A DNA stretch of 64,000 nt from Thiohalorhabdus sp. Cl-TMA (GCF_041821045.1 NZ_JBGUAW010000004.1:124001-188000), one strand, 5' to 3'. Numbered from the stretch's first letter, positions 1 to 9,271 are shown. The notes: generated by a model from the sequence alone, not told the origin. Program-made: numbers and translations.

Positions 1-1419
1 GCCCGGGTGGCGACCGCCATCAAGGGCGAGGCCGAGGGCGAGACGGAGCTCCCCGCACTTCCCGGGGGACCGCGGGAGATCGAGGACCTGACCAATGCCT
101 TCGGCACCATGCGCCAGGAGGTGCGGTCCCGGGAGTCCGAGCTGCAGCACCAGGCTTTCCACGATCCCCTGACCGACCTGCCCAATCGGACTCTCTTGGA
201 GGACCGACTGAGCCAGGCCGTCCGCAAAAGCCGAAGGCAGGGCACCAGCGGGGCCCTGGTCATGCTGGACCTGGATTTCTTCAAGGAGATCAACGACACC
301 TTCGGCCACCCCACTGGCGACAAGGTACTGGTGGAAGTGGCCCAACGGCTCCGCGAGGTCCTGCGGGAGACCGATACCGCGGCCCGCTTCGGAGGCGACG
401 AATTCGGCATCCTGCTGCCGGACACGGACGGCGACGCCGCCAAGCACGTTGCCGGAAAGCTGTTGTCCCGTCTGCAGGCCCCCCTGCGTTCGGGCAACGG
501 CGACCTGCATATCGGCGGCAGCATGGGTATCGCACTGTTCCCCGAGCACGGGGAGGACCCCGAGACGCTCATCCGCCGGGCCGATCTCGCCATGTACGAG
601 GCCAAAAGGCTCCGGCAGGGGTTCGTGGAATTCCATTCGGACCACCTCCCGGACACCGTGGAGCGCCTCACGCGGGTTGGCGACCTCTACGCGGATATCC
701 TCCACGACCGGGTGGAGCTGCATTTCCAACCGCAGGTGGATCTGGCCACCAGCCGGGTGGTTGGCGCGGAGGCGCTGCTTCGCTGGGGGCCGCCCGGCAC
801 AAATCCCCTGCCCCCGCCCGACGTGTTCGGCATGGCCGAGCGGGCGGGGGTCTTCCATGCGCTCACCCAGCGCGTGTTCAACGCCGCCGTGCGGGAATGC
901 GCCGGCTGGAGGAATACCGGCAAGGACCTGCGGATCGCCATCAACCTCACGGTGAACGACCTCCAGGCCGGCGGGCTGGTGGACGATATCCGGACCCATC
1001 TGACGGCCTGGGACCTGCCCGCTTCGCGCCTGGAGCTGGAGATCACCGAGAACGCCGTGGTGGCCGATACCGAACGGGCCAAGCGAACCCTGGGCGAGCT
1101 CCGGGATCTGGGTATTCGGGTAGCCGTAGATGACTACGGCACAGGGTACTCGTCGCTGGGCTATCTGAAGGAGCTTCCTGTGGACATCCTGAAGATCGAC
1201 AAGTCCTTCATGACCGGGCTTTCCGAAGAGCCCAGAAACCAGGCCATCGTCCGATCCACCATCGATCTCGGCCACAGCCTGGACCTGCAGGTAGTGGCAG
1301 AGGGCGTGGAATCTCCGCGGGCCCTGGACCTGCTCCTGGGCTGGAATTGCGACCGCGCCCAGGGCTTCCACCTCGGGGAGCCCTGCTCCGGGGTGGACTG
1401 GCGCGAGCGCTTCGCCTGA
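1..1419 (+). CDS. GGDEF-EAL cyclic-di-GMP signalling protein, 5' end missing
   Basis: This is the C-terminal part of a membrane-associated protein that makes and/or degrades the second messenger c-di-GMP. The reading frame is open to the left edge, so the true start lies outside the window. The first ~45 residues look like the end of a HAMP linker. A GGDEF domain follows, with an intact RFGGDEFG active site (bases 391-405) and an RETD inhibitory site exactly five residues upstream. The EAL domain begins at EALLRW (base 769) and keeps the INLTVND, LELEITE, DDYGTGYSSLGYLK, LKIDKSF and VAEGVES motifs. Both catalytic motifs look intact, so either or both activities are possible. A PilZ c-di-GMP receptor lies about 5.5 kb away at 6877-7506. 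Confidence 0.93.
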   Translation, partial: ARVATAIKGEAEGETELPALPGGPREIEDLTNAFGTMRQEVRSRESELQHQAFHDPLTDLPNRTLLEDRLSQAVRKSRRQGTSGALVMLDLDFFKEINDTFGHPTGDKVLVEVAQRLREVLRETDTAARFGGDEFGILLPDTDGDAAKHVAGKLLSRLQAPLRSGNGDLHIGGSMGIALFPEHGEDPETLIRRADLAMYEAKRLRQGFVEFHSDHLPDTVERLTRVGDLYADILHDRVELHFQPQVDLATSRVVGAEALLRWGPPGTNPLPPPDVFGMAERAGVFHALTQRVFNAAVRECAGWRNTGKDLRIAINLTVNDLQAGGLVDDIRTHLTAWDLPASRLELEITENAVVADTERAKRTLGELRDLGIRVAVDDYGTGYSSLGYLKELPVDILKIDKSFMTGLSEEPRNQAIVRSTIDLGHSLDLQVVAEGVESPRALDLLLGWNCDRAQGFHLGEPCSGVDWRERFA

Positions 1420-1511
1420 TCCCGGCAGGCCACGTTCCGCCCGGTTTGTTTCCCGGCGGACGGGGCGCCATGATGGAGGCTCCGACCCGGAACGGCCCAG
1501 CGGAGCGCCCC

Positions 1512-1757
1512 ATGGATTGGATGCAGGCGGCGGGCCAGACCCAGGACTGGCTCCATACCATCGTCGGACCCCACAACCGGGCCATCACCTGGTGGCAGAT
1601 GATCAACCGGGCCGTGATCATCTTTCTTTTCACGGTGCTGCTGGTCCGTCTGGGCGGGAAGCGCTTCGGGAGGACGCCGGCTCCGACGACCTGAGCCGGG
1701 CGCGGGGCGCCTATCTGGAGCGTAACGGCAATTTCAGCTTCATCCACCGGGAATATG
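1512..1757 (+). pseudogene. Broken DUF421 (YetF/YcaP-like) membrane protein remnant
   Basis: The frame from ATG 1512 gives an N-terminal segment with a tryptophan-rich lead and one membrane helix (MINRAVIIFLFTVLLVRLGG), as in the first helix of DUF421 proteins, then stops at 1694. The typical DUF421 C-terminus (DLSRARGAYLERNGNFSFI) appears immediately downstream in a different frame, from about base 1682. The middle of the protein (remaining helices and most of the cytoplasmic domain) is missing. This fits an internal deletion that also shifted the frame, with the junction near 1670-1680. The remnant runs up to the next gene. The family identification is from memory of the conserved ends and is fairly secure; function is presumably lost. 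Confidence 0.65.
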
Positions 1758-1775
1758 GCTTCGGGAGGTCCGCCG

Positions 1776-2786
1776 ATGCGCCCCACCTTCCATCCGACCC
1801 TGGTGAACGGCCCCTTCGGGGACCCGGCCCTGTACGTGGAATTCCTGGACCGGCGGCCGGCCCTTATGTTCGACCTGGGCGAGATCTCCGACCTCGCACC
1901 GCGAAAGATCCTGCGCCTGACGCACGTCTTCGTCTCCCATGCCCACATGGACCATTTCGCCGGATTCGACCGGTTGCTGCGCATCTGCCTAGGGCGGGAT
2001 ATGTTCCTGCGGCTATTCGGTCCGCCCGGCTTCATCGACCGGGTGGCAAGCAAGCTCGGCGGCTATACCTGGAATCTGGTGGGAAACTACACCAACGACC
2101 TGACCCTGGAGGTGGCGGAATACGCCCACACGAGCCCGTGGCGCCACGCCCAGTTCCGCGTGCGGACCGGATTCCGGCGGGAGGAGCTGGACCCGCCCGC
2201 CTTCCCCGACGGGATACTGGTGGACGAGCCCGCGTTCCGCGTGCGGACCGCCGAGCTGGATCACCGCACGCCCTGCCTGGCCTTCAGCCTGGAGGAGCCC
2301 GAGCACCTCAATGTCTGGCGGAACCGGCTGGCGGAGCGTGGTCTGAAACCGGGGCCCTGGCTGTCCGCGCTCAAGGCGGCGGTGCGCCGGGGCGATCCGG
2401 CCCACACCCCCATCCGGGTAGTCTGGTCCGCGCCCCAAGGCCGGCCGGCCACCCTGCCCCTCGGCGACCTCCGGGACACCGTGCTCTCCCGGGAGCGGGG
2501 TCAGAAGGTGGGCTACGTGGTGGATGCGGTGCACAGCCCCGCCAATGCCGACCGCATCATTGCGCTGGTGCGCGGCGCGGATCGACTGTACATCGAGGCG
2601 CCCTTCCGGAACCGGGAGGCGGAACGGGCGGCGGCCACCCGCCACCTGACCGCCGGGCAGGCGGGCGGCCTCGGCGCCCGGGCGGGGGTCCGGGAGATTG
2701 TCCCCTTCCATTTCTCCTCCCGCCACGAGGGGGAGATCGATGCCCTCCGCGGGGAGGCATTGGCTGCCTTCCGGCAGGAGCGCTGA
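1776..2786 (+). CDS. Metallo-beta-lactamase-fold hydrolase, RNase Z-like
   Basis: A 336-residue metal-dependent hydrolase of the RNase Z/ElaC branch of the metallo-beta-lactamase fold. The zinc-binding motif VSHAHMDHFAGFDR (HxHxDH) is near residue 55. Later ligands appear as ELDHRTPC, VVDAVHSPAN, HLTAGQAG and VPFHFSSRH. RNase Z enzymes trim tRNA 3' ends, but this subfamily is divergent and the substrate is unknown. ATG 1776 is preferred over ATG 1755 because GGGAGG lies seven bases upstream and the conserved text starts there. It immediately follows the DUF421 remnant, in the same direction. Confidence 0.8.
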   Translation: MRPTFHPTLVNGPFGDPALYVEFLDRRPALMFDLGEISDLAPRKILRLTHVFVSHAHMDHFAGFDRLLRICLGRDMFLRLFGPPGFIDRVASKLGGYTWNLVGNYTNDLTLEVAEYAHTSPWRHAQFRVRTGFRREELDPPAFPDGILVDEPAFRVRTAELDHRTPCLAFSLEEPEHLNVWRNRLAERGLKPGPWLSALKAAVRRGDPAHTPIRVVWSAPQGRPATLPLGDLRDTVLSRERGQKVGYVVDAVHSPANADRIIALVRGADRLYIEAPFRNREAERAAATRHLTAGQAGGLGARAGVREIVPFHFSSRHEGEIDALRGEALAAFRQER

Positions 2787-3101
2787 TCTCCCCCGCGCCG
2801 CCACCGGATCTACCCCGTTTAGAATAGTTTCCGGACTCCGGACTGGAAATCATTCTCGAATTGCCTTTTCTCTCAGTGGCTCCACCTATGGATTACGGCA
2901 ATCCGGAGCTGTCAACACGCCATTTCTCTTGGGGTTTTTATTGTCCGTACTGTAAAATCGGAACCGTTCTAACAATATATATTTTTCATTTTTATGGAAA
3001 CATCCGGCGATTAGCTTTCAAAGACCTCCTTTCGCAGGTTTTTGAGAACACGGGGGGGGACGCCGCGACCGGGCCGAGGCCCGAAGACGGGGAAAAGACG
3101 A
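2787..3101. other. AT-rich intergenic region upstream of the chemoreceptor
   Basis: About 315 bases without a gene. The stretch around 2925-3010 is strikingly A/T-rich for this genome (ATATATTTTTCATTTTTATG at 2978-2997) and probably holds the chemoreceptor promoter. I could not assign convincing -35 and -10 boxes or a flagellar sigma-28 site. Confidence 0.4.
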
Positions 3102-4781
3102 GTGGCGTACCTAGGGGAACGATTCAATTCTATCGGCGCCCGGGCGAGCCTGCTTTCCGGGGGCATTCTGGTGGTATTCGCGGCGGTGCTGTTCACCGCC
3201 TACGCATTCACCCAGCAGCAGACGGCCACCCGGGGCGCGGTGGAGAAGGCCCGTGCCCTGGTGCTCATGGCCGAGTCCGTGCGGGAGCGCGTGGCCAAGA
3301 AATGGGACTACGGCGTCTACACCACGGACAAGCTCCTCCGGTGGGCCCAGGAGGCGGACAGCGAAGAGGCGCGGAAAAAGCGGATCCTCGATGCCGTGCC
3401 GGTATTCAACGCCTGGTCCACCGCCCAGGCCAAGGCCGAGGAGGGCGGCTTCCAGTTCACGCCCATTCGCGAGGATCCGCGCGAGCCCGAGCACAAGGCC
3501 GATGCCAAGGGTATGCGTGCCATTCAGTACTTCCGGAACAATCCGGAGGCCGAGGAATTCCATTTCGTGGACGAGCAGGCCAACGCCGTCCGGTACTTCC
3601 GTCCGGTGCGTCTCGGCGAGACCTGCCTGGTCTGTCACGGCGACCCGGCCCGCTCGGAAGAGCTCTGGGGCCGGAGCGACGGCAAGGACATCACCGGGCA
3701 CCGCATGGAGAACAAGGAAACGGGCGACCTGCACGGCGCCTTCCAGGTGACGCTGCCGCTGGATAAGGCCGATGCCCACGCCGCCAAGGCCCTGTGGACA
3801 GGCGGCGGCCTGGGGCTGTTCATGCTGCTGGCCGGACTCGGCATCATCCTCTGGGCCATGCGCCGAAGCATCGACCAGCCGCTGCAGACCGCCGTGGCCT
3901 CCATGAACGAAGTGGTGGACCGGGGCGACCTCACCGTCCGGATGAAGGAGGACGGCTGGGGCGGCGCCGCCGAGCTCGGCCGCGGCTTCAACCGCTTCAT
4001 GGAGCAGCTTGCGGATCTGTTCCGGGGGTGGCGGGAGGAAAGCGGACAGCTAGCCTCCGCCAGCGAGGAGCTATCCGCCACCGGTCACGAGCTCAACAAC
4101 AACACCCGTGCCTCTTCCCAGCGCGTGGAGGATGTCACCCAGTCGGCGCGGGAGGTGAACAATGTGGTCCAGGACGTGGCCAACAACATCACCGCCGTCT
4201 CCGATTCCGCCTCGCGCACCAAAAGCACCACGCAGACGGGCAACGAGGCCGTCGAGCAGGCCTCAGGCCAGATCCGGGAGCTTTCCCAGTCCGGGCAGCG
4301 CGTCGGCGAGGTGATGGATTCCATCCAGGCCATCGCCAAGAAGACCGACCTGCTGGCCCTCAACGCCGCCATCGAAGCCGCCAACGCCGGCGAGCAGGGC
4401 AAGGGCTTCGCCGTGGTGGCCGACGAGGTCCGCAAGCTGGCCGAGCAGACCTCCCAGGCCACCGAGCAGGTAAACGGCATCGTGGCGGAGCTGGGAAGCA
4501 AGTCGGAGGCCTCGGTGCAGGCCATGAACCAGGTGCACACGCACATGGAAGAGATCCTGGAGATGATCGAGCACACCGATCAGACCGCCAACCAGATCGC
4601 CGCGGCGGCCGAGGAGCTCGCCGCCACCATGAACGAGACCACGGACAACATGGACGAGATCTCCGGCAACGTGGAATCGGTGGCGGGAAGCGCCGGGCAG
4701 ATCGAGCAGGCGGCCGATCAGCTCGGGACCATGGCCAACCACCTGCGGGAAGCGCTGGAGAAATTCCAGACGGACCGCTGA
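3102..4781 (+). CDS. Methyl-accepting chemotaxis protein with Tll0287-like heme sensor domain
   Basis: A transmembrane chemoreceptor of about 559 residues. Order: first membrane helix (~residues 14-34); a periplasmic domain of the DUF3365/Tll0287-like type carrying one CLVCHGDP heme motif (Cys ~175); second membrane helix (~230-253); HAMP domain; and a methyl-accepting signalling domain whose hairpin tip includes [20 protein letters not shown] and [13 protein letters not shown]. The covalent heme site suggests sensing of redox state or a diatomic gas, relayed to CheW/CheA. GTG 3102 is chosen because a purine-rich GGGGAAAAG precedes it and the upstream in-frame text looks non-coding. No other chemotaxis gene is in the window, so it is an orphan receptor. 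Confidence 0.9.
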   Translation: MAYLGERFNSIGARASLLSGGILVVFAAVLFTAYAFTQQQTATRGAVEKARALVLMAESVRERVAKKWDYGVYTTDKLLRWAQEADSEEARKKRILDAVPVFNAWSTAQAKAEEGGFQFTPIREDPREPEHKADAKGMRAIQYFRNNPEAEEFHFVDEQANAVRYFRPVRLGETCLVCHGDPARSEELWGRSDGKDITGHRMENKETGDLHGAFQVTLPLDKADAHAAKALWTGGGLGLFMLLAGLGIILWAMRRSIDQPLQTAVASMNEVVDRGDLTVRMKEDGWGGAAELGRGFNRFMEQLADLFRGWREESGQLASASEELSATGHELNNNTRASSQRVEDVTQSAREVNNVVQDVANNITAVSDSASRTKSTTQTGNEAVEQASGQIRELSQSGQRVGEVMDSIQAIAKKTDLLALNAAIEAANAGEQGKGFAVVADEVRKLAEQTSQATEQVNGIVAELGSKSEASVQAMNQVHTHMEEILEMIEHTDQTANQIAAAAEELAATMNETTDNMDEISGNVESVAGSAGQIEQAADQLGTMANHLREALEKFQTDR

Positions 4782-4797
4782 ACGCGGGAAGGTGCCG

Positions 4798-4841
4798 AGC
4801 GAGAACGGCCCGCTCCGTAGGGGGAGCGGGCCGTTCTCGTT
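4798..4841. terminator. Perfect 16-bp hairpin between convergent genes
   Basis: GAGAACGGCCCGCTCC at 4801-4816 and its exact complement at 4823-4838 flank the loop GTAGGG. The hairpin sits between the convergent chemoreceptor and HupH-like genes and could stop transcription in both directions. There is no long T-run on either side, so it is not a textbook intrinsic terminator. Confidence 0.65.
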
Positions 4842-4881
4842 ACGGCGGGCGAAACATTGGGAGCGAAGCTGGGTTCCGGGC

Positions 4882-5325
4882 CTAGTCGTCCCGCCAGCTG
4901 ATGGAGGGGGGCGCGGTATCCTCCGGCGCCCCGGAACCGTCCGGAAGCTGCGCCACCAGCGCATGCAGGCCGGCGCTGATATCCGGGCTCTGGGCCACCA
5001 GGATATCCGGCACCCGGGCCACCTCGATGCGCTCCGCCGCCCGCGCGCCATCCCGGTCCTGATAGCGCACCCACCATACGCCGGGCAGGCCCGTCTCCTG
5101 GACCACCGTCTTTCCCAGGGATTCCACGGTGGCCTGTACCTCCCCCACTTCGAGCACCTGCCGGAGCCGTTCCAGGTCTTCCCGGGTCAGGGCGGACAGA
5201 CCGCGCAGATCGACCGCCCCGCCCACCCCTTCCCGGACCAGACGATCCAGGTGCACCGCGATTTCCTGAAGCAGGGTAACCACGGGCGCGGGAAGCCCCT
5301 CGCAATGCAGCTCCGGTGCGCTCAT
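4882..5325 (-). CDS. Stand-alone HupH/HyaF C-terminal-domain protein
   Basis: A 147-residue soluble protein matching the C-terminal domain of hydrogenase expression proteins HupH/HyaF. The match is strongest in ETGLPGVWWVRYQDRDG followed by ERIEVARVPDIL. In [NiFe]-hydrogenase systems these proteins help mature the small-subunit iron-sulfur clusters. Here the domain is alone, shorter than full HupH or HyaF, and no hydrogenase gene is nearby. It lies just downstream of glutathione reductase on the same strand, with a gap of about 67 bases, so the two may be co-transcribed. Its role outside hydrogenase maturation is unknown. Confidence 0.7.
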   Translation of the reverse strand: MSAPELHCEGLPAPVVTLLQEIAVHLDRLVREGVGGAVDLRGLSALTREDLERLRQVLEVGEVQATVESLGKTVVQETGLPGVWWVRYQDRDGARAAERIEVARVPDILVAQSPDISAGLHALVAQLPDGSGAPEDTAPPSISWRDD

Positions 5326-5392
5326 GCCGGACCTCTCACTCTTACCCCATTGAACCCGCCCGGCGGGATCCTATCCCCCGGACGCCGGTCCT

Positions 5393-6742
5393 TCAGCCGA
5401 TCAGCACCAGCTCCTCGGAGGCGGTTGGATGGATGGGCACGGTGTTGCGCAGATCCTGCAGGGTACCGCCGGCCTTCAGGGCCACCGCGAAGCCCTGGAT
5501 CATCTCGTCCGCGCCCCGGCCGATGACGTGAATCCCCACCAGCTTCTCATGGGGGCCCACCGTGAGCACCTTCATGGCGGAGGGGACCTTCCGTTCCAGC
5601 GGGGCGTAGTACATGTCCTTGAAGGTGGTGGTATGGCACTGGTACCCGCCCTGCCCGTAGCGCTCCTCCACTTCCTCCTCGGTCAGGCCCACGGTGCCTA
5701 TGGGGGGGTGGCTGAAGACCACCGAGGGGACGTCCTCGTAGTCCATCCGGGCTTCCGGCCGCCCACCGAACAGCCGGTCGGCCAGCCGGCGGCCGGCGGC
5801 GATGGCCACCGGAGTGAGGGGCGTACGCCCGGTAACGTCGCCCACCGCGTAGATACCGGACACATTGGTGTTCTGCAGCGCATCGACGGGAACGATACCC
5901 TCCGGACCGGTCTCCACCCCGACGGTCTCCAGGCCCAGATCCGCCGTGCTGGCCTCGCGGCCCACGGCCCAGATGACCTGATCGAACGCACCGCTCTGCT
6001 GGCCGTCCTGCGAGGACAGCAGATAGCCGCCGGCCGTACGCTCCACGGAATCCATGTGAACGCCGGTGAGGAAATTCACGCCCGCGGTGCTCATGGCGTC
6101 CATGAGGGATTCCCGAACCAGGGAGTCGAAGCTGCCAAGCAGGTGCTCCCGCCGCAGCAGCATGGTCACCTCCGTGCCCAGCGCGTTCAGCACACCCGCC
6201 AGCTCCACCGCGATGTAGCCGGAGCCGATGATGGCCACCCGCCCGGGCTGCTCGGTCAGCTCGAAGAATCCGTCGGAGGTAATGCCGTGCTCGGCGCCGG
6301 GGATATCCGGTATCCGGGGCCGTCCACCGGTGGCGATAAGGATGTGGTCGGCGGTTACGGTATCCCCATTCACCGCCACCTTGCCCGGCTCCAGGAACCG
6401 ACCCTTCCCCTGGATGTGCTCCACCTCCGCCACCTCCAGGTTCCGGCGGTGGATGCCGTTCAACCGCTCCACGTAGGCCGCGCGGGCGGCGCGCAGGCTG
6501 CCCCAATCGAAGCTCGTCCCCTCGACCCCGAATCCGTACCCGGGGGCATCCTCCAGGGATTCGGCGATCTCGGCGGCATTCCACATGACCTTCTTCGGCA
6601 CGCAGCCGACATTGACGCACGTGCCGCCCAGGGGATTCGGCTCCACCAGGGCGGTCCGGGCTCCGTGCGCCGAGGCCTGCTTGGCCGCCGCCAAGCCGCC
6701 GCTTCCGCCGCCGAGGACCAGGAAATCGTAATGCTGGGCCAT
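5393..6742 (-). CDS. gor: Glutathione-disulfide reductase
   Basis: A 449-residue FAD- and NADPH-dependent enzyme that regenerates reduced glutathione. The N-terminal FAD fold has GGGSGGLAAAK. The redox disulfide is C42/C47 in GGTCVNVGCVPKK. The NADPH-binding segment IGSGYIAVELAGVLNALG is followed by LLRREHLL, whose arginines suit NADPH. The second FAD motif is NVSGIYAVGDVTG. The C-terminal VPIHPTASEE supplies the catalytic His-Glu pair. ATG 6742 gives the expected N-terminus and has GGAG eight bases upstream; the extra 17 upstream residues look non-coding. Cytoplasmic thiol redox maintenance is the expected role. Confidence 0.93.
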   Translation of the reverse strand: MAQHYDFLVLGGGSGGLAAAKQASAHGARTALVEPNPLGGTCVNVGCVPKKVMWNAAEIAESLEDAPGYGFGVEGTSFDWGSLRAARAAYVERLNGIHRRNLEVAEVEHIQGKGRFLEPGKVAVNGDTVTADHILIATGGRPRIPDIPGAEHGITSDGFFELTEQPGRVAIIGSGYIAVELAGVLNALGTEVTMLLRREHLLGSFDSLVRESLMDAMSTAGVNFLTGVHMDSVERTAGGYLLSSQDGQQSGAFDQVIWAVGREASTADLGLETVGVETGPEGIVPVDALQNTNVSGIYAVGDVTGRTPLTPVAIAAGRRLADRLFGGRPEARMDYEDVPSVVFSHPPIGTVGLTEEEVEERYGQGGYQCHTTTFKDMYYAPLERKVPSAMKVLTVGPHEKLVGIHVIGRGADEMIQGFAVALKAGGTLQDLRNTVPIHPTASEELVLIG

Positions 6743-6876
6743 TTTCTCGCGCTCCGATTCTGGGTTCGTGGATAGTCGTTCCGGAGGGACCATTCCGGGA
6801 GACGATTCTACAACGCGGCACCGAGGAGCGTCCGCCCCTCCCGGGAGAGTGGTGATGCCCGGAGATTCCGTATGAA

Positions 6877-7506
6877 TCAGGGGAAGAAACGGTTCCTGCG
6901 GCGCGGCCGGGCCTGAAGCCGGGCATGGCGGGCGGACGTCTCGGCGGACTCCAGGCGTGCCAGCCTCCGGGCCATGTCACCACCCTCCTCGGCACCGGCG
7001 CCGTGGAGCTTGCTGCGCCGCCGCTGCCGGCCGACGGTTACCACGAACCCTGCGAGACGACGCCGCATGGGCTCGGGAAGGTCCTTGAACGTCAAGGCCG
7101 GGAAAATGGCCCAGGGAAGGCTATCCACCCGGACCAGTCGGGCGGGCAGGCCGAATACCGCCCGGCCCTTGTCCTCCGGGAATTCCAGCAGCACCAGCAG
7201 CTCGCGGGGCCGAACCGCCTTGCCGTCCCCTAGAGCCGTCCTGTCCGTGACCTGACCCGGGAGCCGGACACGCATTCCCCCTTCGCTGAGGTTGATGGTC
7301 CGGCGCGGCACCTCCTCCAGCAGGGAGCGGGCCTGATGCAGGGTCTTGTCGTCGGGCCGGTGAAGGAACGGCGCGGGACCCGGCTCGAGATGGAGCCAGG
7401 GACGATCGGACAGGCTGGCGGGCAGGAAACGGAAGCGCAAGCGGGTGGTTACCCGGTAGAAATTGCGCCGATCCTTGCCCGACTGCGATTGCTGGTCTTC
7501 GCTCAT
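6877..7506 (-). CDS. PilZ-domain c-di-GMP-binding protein
   Basis: A 209-residue cytoplasmic protein with the PilZ signature: RRNFYR (RxxxR) at about residues 13-18 and a later NLSEGGM (D/NxSxxG), the two motifs that clasp c-di-GMP. The ~50 residues between the motifs are longer than usual and include a proline-rich stretch, so this is an atypical PilZ. The C-terminus is very basic and arginine-rich. It probably links c-di-GMP to motility or surface polysaccharide, but no target gene is adjacent. Confidence 0.8.
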   Translation of the reverse strand: MSEDQQSQSGKDRRNFYRVTTRLRFRFLPASLSDRPWLHLEPGPAPFLHRPDDKTLHQARSLLEEVPRRTINLSEGGMRVRLPGQVTDRTALGDGKAVRPRELLVLLEFPEDKGRAVFGLPARLVRVDSLPWAIFPALTFKDLPEPMRRRLAGFVVTVGRQRRRSKLHGAGAEEGGDMARRLARLESAETSARHARLQARPRRRNRFFP

Positions 7507-7573
7507 GGCTCACCCCCCGCATCGATATCCCGCCACTATGACACGGACCGACGGACAGCGCACGCGCACGCTA

Positions 7574-8200
7574 TCACACGCCGAACGCGCCGCTGATACC
7601 GTCCACCACGAACTGAACGGCGATGGCGGCCAGCATGAGGCCCAGCAGCCGGTCGATGACGTTGGTGCCGGTCTCGCCGAGCACCTGCATGATGCGGGCG
7701 GTCAGCAGCAAACTGGCGAGGGTCACCCCCAGCACCACCACGATGATGCCGAACCGGACCAGGTACGCCGCCCAGCTTCCCCCATGTGAGGCCATGAGCA
7801 GGACCGTGGTGATAGCGCCCGGTCCGGCAATCAAGGGGAAGGCGAGCGGGAACACGGAGATGTCCTCCCGCTCCTGCGCCTCCTCCCGCTCGCTCGCCGT
7901 GGCGCCGCGCAGCCCCGATTGACGGGCGAAGACCATGTCGATGGCCACCAGGAACAGCAGCACGCCTCCCGCGATGCGGAAGGCCGGCACACCGATGCCC
8001 AGGGCGGAAAGCAGGCCGTTGCCCACCAGGAAAAACACCAGCAGGATGGCGGCGGACAGCGTGATCCCCTTCACGGCGAGGGCCCGGCGCTCCGCCTCGC
8101 TCGCCCCGCGAGTCAGCGCCGCGAATATGGGGGCGTTGCCGATCGGGTCTACCACGACGAACAGGACCACGAAGGAATTGAGCAGGACATCGATGGACAC
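7574..8200 (-). CDS. MarC-family integral membrane protein
   Basis: A 208-residue inner-membrane protein with about six hydrophobic helices, matching the MarC (UPF0056) family in length and sequence. Typical segments are FVVLFVVVDPIGNAPIF near the N-terminus and PLAFPLIAGPGAITTVLL in the middle. The function of the family is not established; the old link to multiple antibiotic resistance was not supported. It lies between the PilZ gene and a divergent GIY-YIG gene. Confidence 0.9.
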   Translation of the reverse strand: MSIDVLLNSFVVLFVVVDPIGNAPIFAALTRGASEAERRALAVKGITLSAAILLVFFLVGNGLLSALGIGVPAFRIAGGVLLFLVAIDMVFARQSGLRGATASEREEAQEREDISVFPLAFPLIAGPGAITTVLLMASHGGSWAAYLVRFGIIVVVLGVTLASLLLTARIMQVLGETGTNVIDRLLGLMLAAIAVQFVVDGISGAFGV

Positions 8201-8257
8201 GGTGGTGCTGCAGCCTTTCTATCCGCCATGGCGCATTCCGGGAAACGGGGCGGACCC

Positions 8258-8686
8258 ATGACTCCCGGGTGCACCACGTATCAGCTCTGGATGTGGCTGG
8301 AACGGCCCGGGGAGATCCCGGTGGGGCGTTTGGGAAGCTGCGCCTTCCCGCGGGGCTGGTACGTCTATACCGGAAGCGCCCGCCGCAACATGGCCGCGCG
8401 GCTGCGGCGACATTGCCGCAGCGACGCCGATAAGCGCCTGCGCTGGCACATCGATTACTTTCTGGCCTTGGCCGCCTGCCGGATCCTGTATATCTCCGGC
8501 TCCCAGGTCCCGGAGTGCAACCTCAACGCCGCCACCGGCGGGCGAATCGTATGCGCCGGGCTGGGTGCCTCCGATTGCCGATCGGGATGCGGCAGCCATC
8601 TGCGCTATCTGGGCGCTGCATTTTCCCTGGAGGACCTGCTTGAAGCGCGGACTCCGCAGGGACTCGATCCGGAAATCCGCACCTAG
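8258..8686 (+). CDS. DUF123 GIY-YIG-like nuclease-superfamily protein
   Basis: A 142-residue protein of the DUF123 family, in the GIY-YIG nuclease superfamily and sometimes found fused to endonuclease III. Diagnostic text is TYQLWMWLERP, VGRLGSCAFPRGWYVYTGSA, LRWHIDYFLA and the C-terminal GLGASDCRSGCGSHL. The YVYTGSA segment corresponds to the GIY-YIG core. No substrate or activity is established for the stand-alone form. ATG 8258 is preferred over ATG 8228 because GGGGCGG precedes it and it starts close to the conserved region. Its 3' end faces the convergent methyltransferase gene 12 bases away. Confidence 0.83.
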   Translation: MTPGCTTYQLWMWLERPGEIPVGRLGSCAFPRGWYVYTGSARRNMAARLRRHCRSDADKRLRWHIDYFLALAACRILYISGSQVPECNLNAATGGRIVCAGLGASDCRSGCGSHLRYLGAAFSLEDLLEARTPQGLDPEIRT

Positions 8687-8698
8687 CTGGCCCGCCCC

Positions 8699-9271
8699 CT
8701 AGCCGGGCTTGTGGGCCACCAGCTGCGCCTCGTCCCGGAACCCCCGGGCGCGATCCCCTACCCGCCCCTCTTCCCGGTACACCAGGATCCGCAGGGCATC
8801 GAACATGTGCAGGAGCTCGTTGTCGGCGAGCCGGAACCGGTCCGTGCCGGGCCCGCGATCGCTGACCCGGGTTCGGGTGAAGGTCTGATAGAAAAGTAGC
8901 CCGTCCGGGCACAGGGCATCCATGAGCGCGCCGGCTAGAGGCCGCTCCAGAAAGTGGCCGACCACGATCACATCGAACCGTTCCGGCTCCGGGGGCCAGG
9001 CCGCCACATCCCGAACCTCGGCGGTAATGGGCAGGAGGTTCTCGCGGCTCCATGCCTGCAGCTTCTCCACGGCCACCGGGGAGCTGTCCCAGGCGAACGT
9101 CTTCAGCCCCTGCTGAGCGAGGAGCACAGCGTTGGCTCCCAGCCCGGAGGCCAGGTCCAGGGCCATGCCGCCCTGCGGAAGCAGGTGCTGATTCTCGCTG
9201 AGAACGGCGACGGGTGCGCTTTCCGCGACGCTCCGATCCCGGTAGCGGGCATCCCAATCCGGTGCGCTCAT
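8699..9271 (-). CDS. Class I SAM-dependent methyltransferase
   Basis: A 190-residue cytoplasmic protein with a Rossmann methyltransferase fold. SAM-binding motif I is ALDLASGLGANAVLLA (~residues 37-52). An acidic strand end, TFAWDSSPVAVEKL, follows. FDVIVVGHFLERPL is motif IV and CPDGLLFYQTFT is the motif VI strand. It resembles small TehB-like or thiopurine-type methyltransferases, but the substrate cannot be deduced. Confidence 0.8.
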   Translation of the reverse strand: MSAPDWDARYRDRSVAESAPVAVLSENQHLLPQGGMALDLASGLGANAVLLAQQGLKTFAWDSSPVAVEKLQAWSRENLLPITAEVRDVAAWPPEPERFDVIVVGHFLERPLAGALMDALCPDGLLFYQTFTRTRVSDRGPGTDRFRLADNELLHMFDALRILVYREEGRVGDRARGFRDEAQLVAHKPG

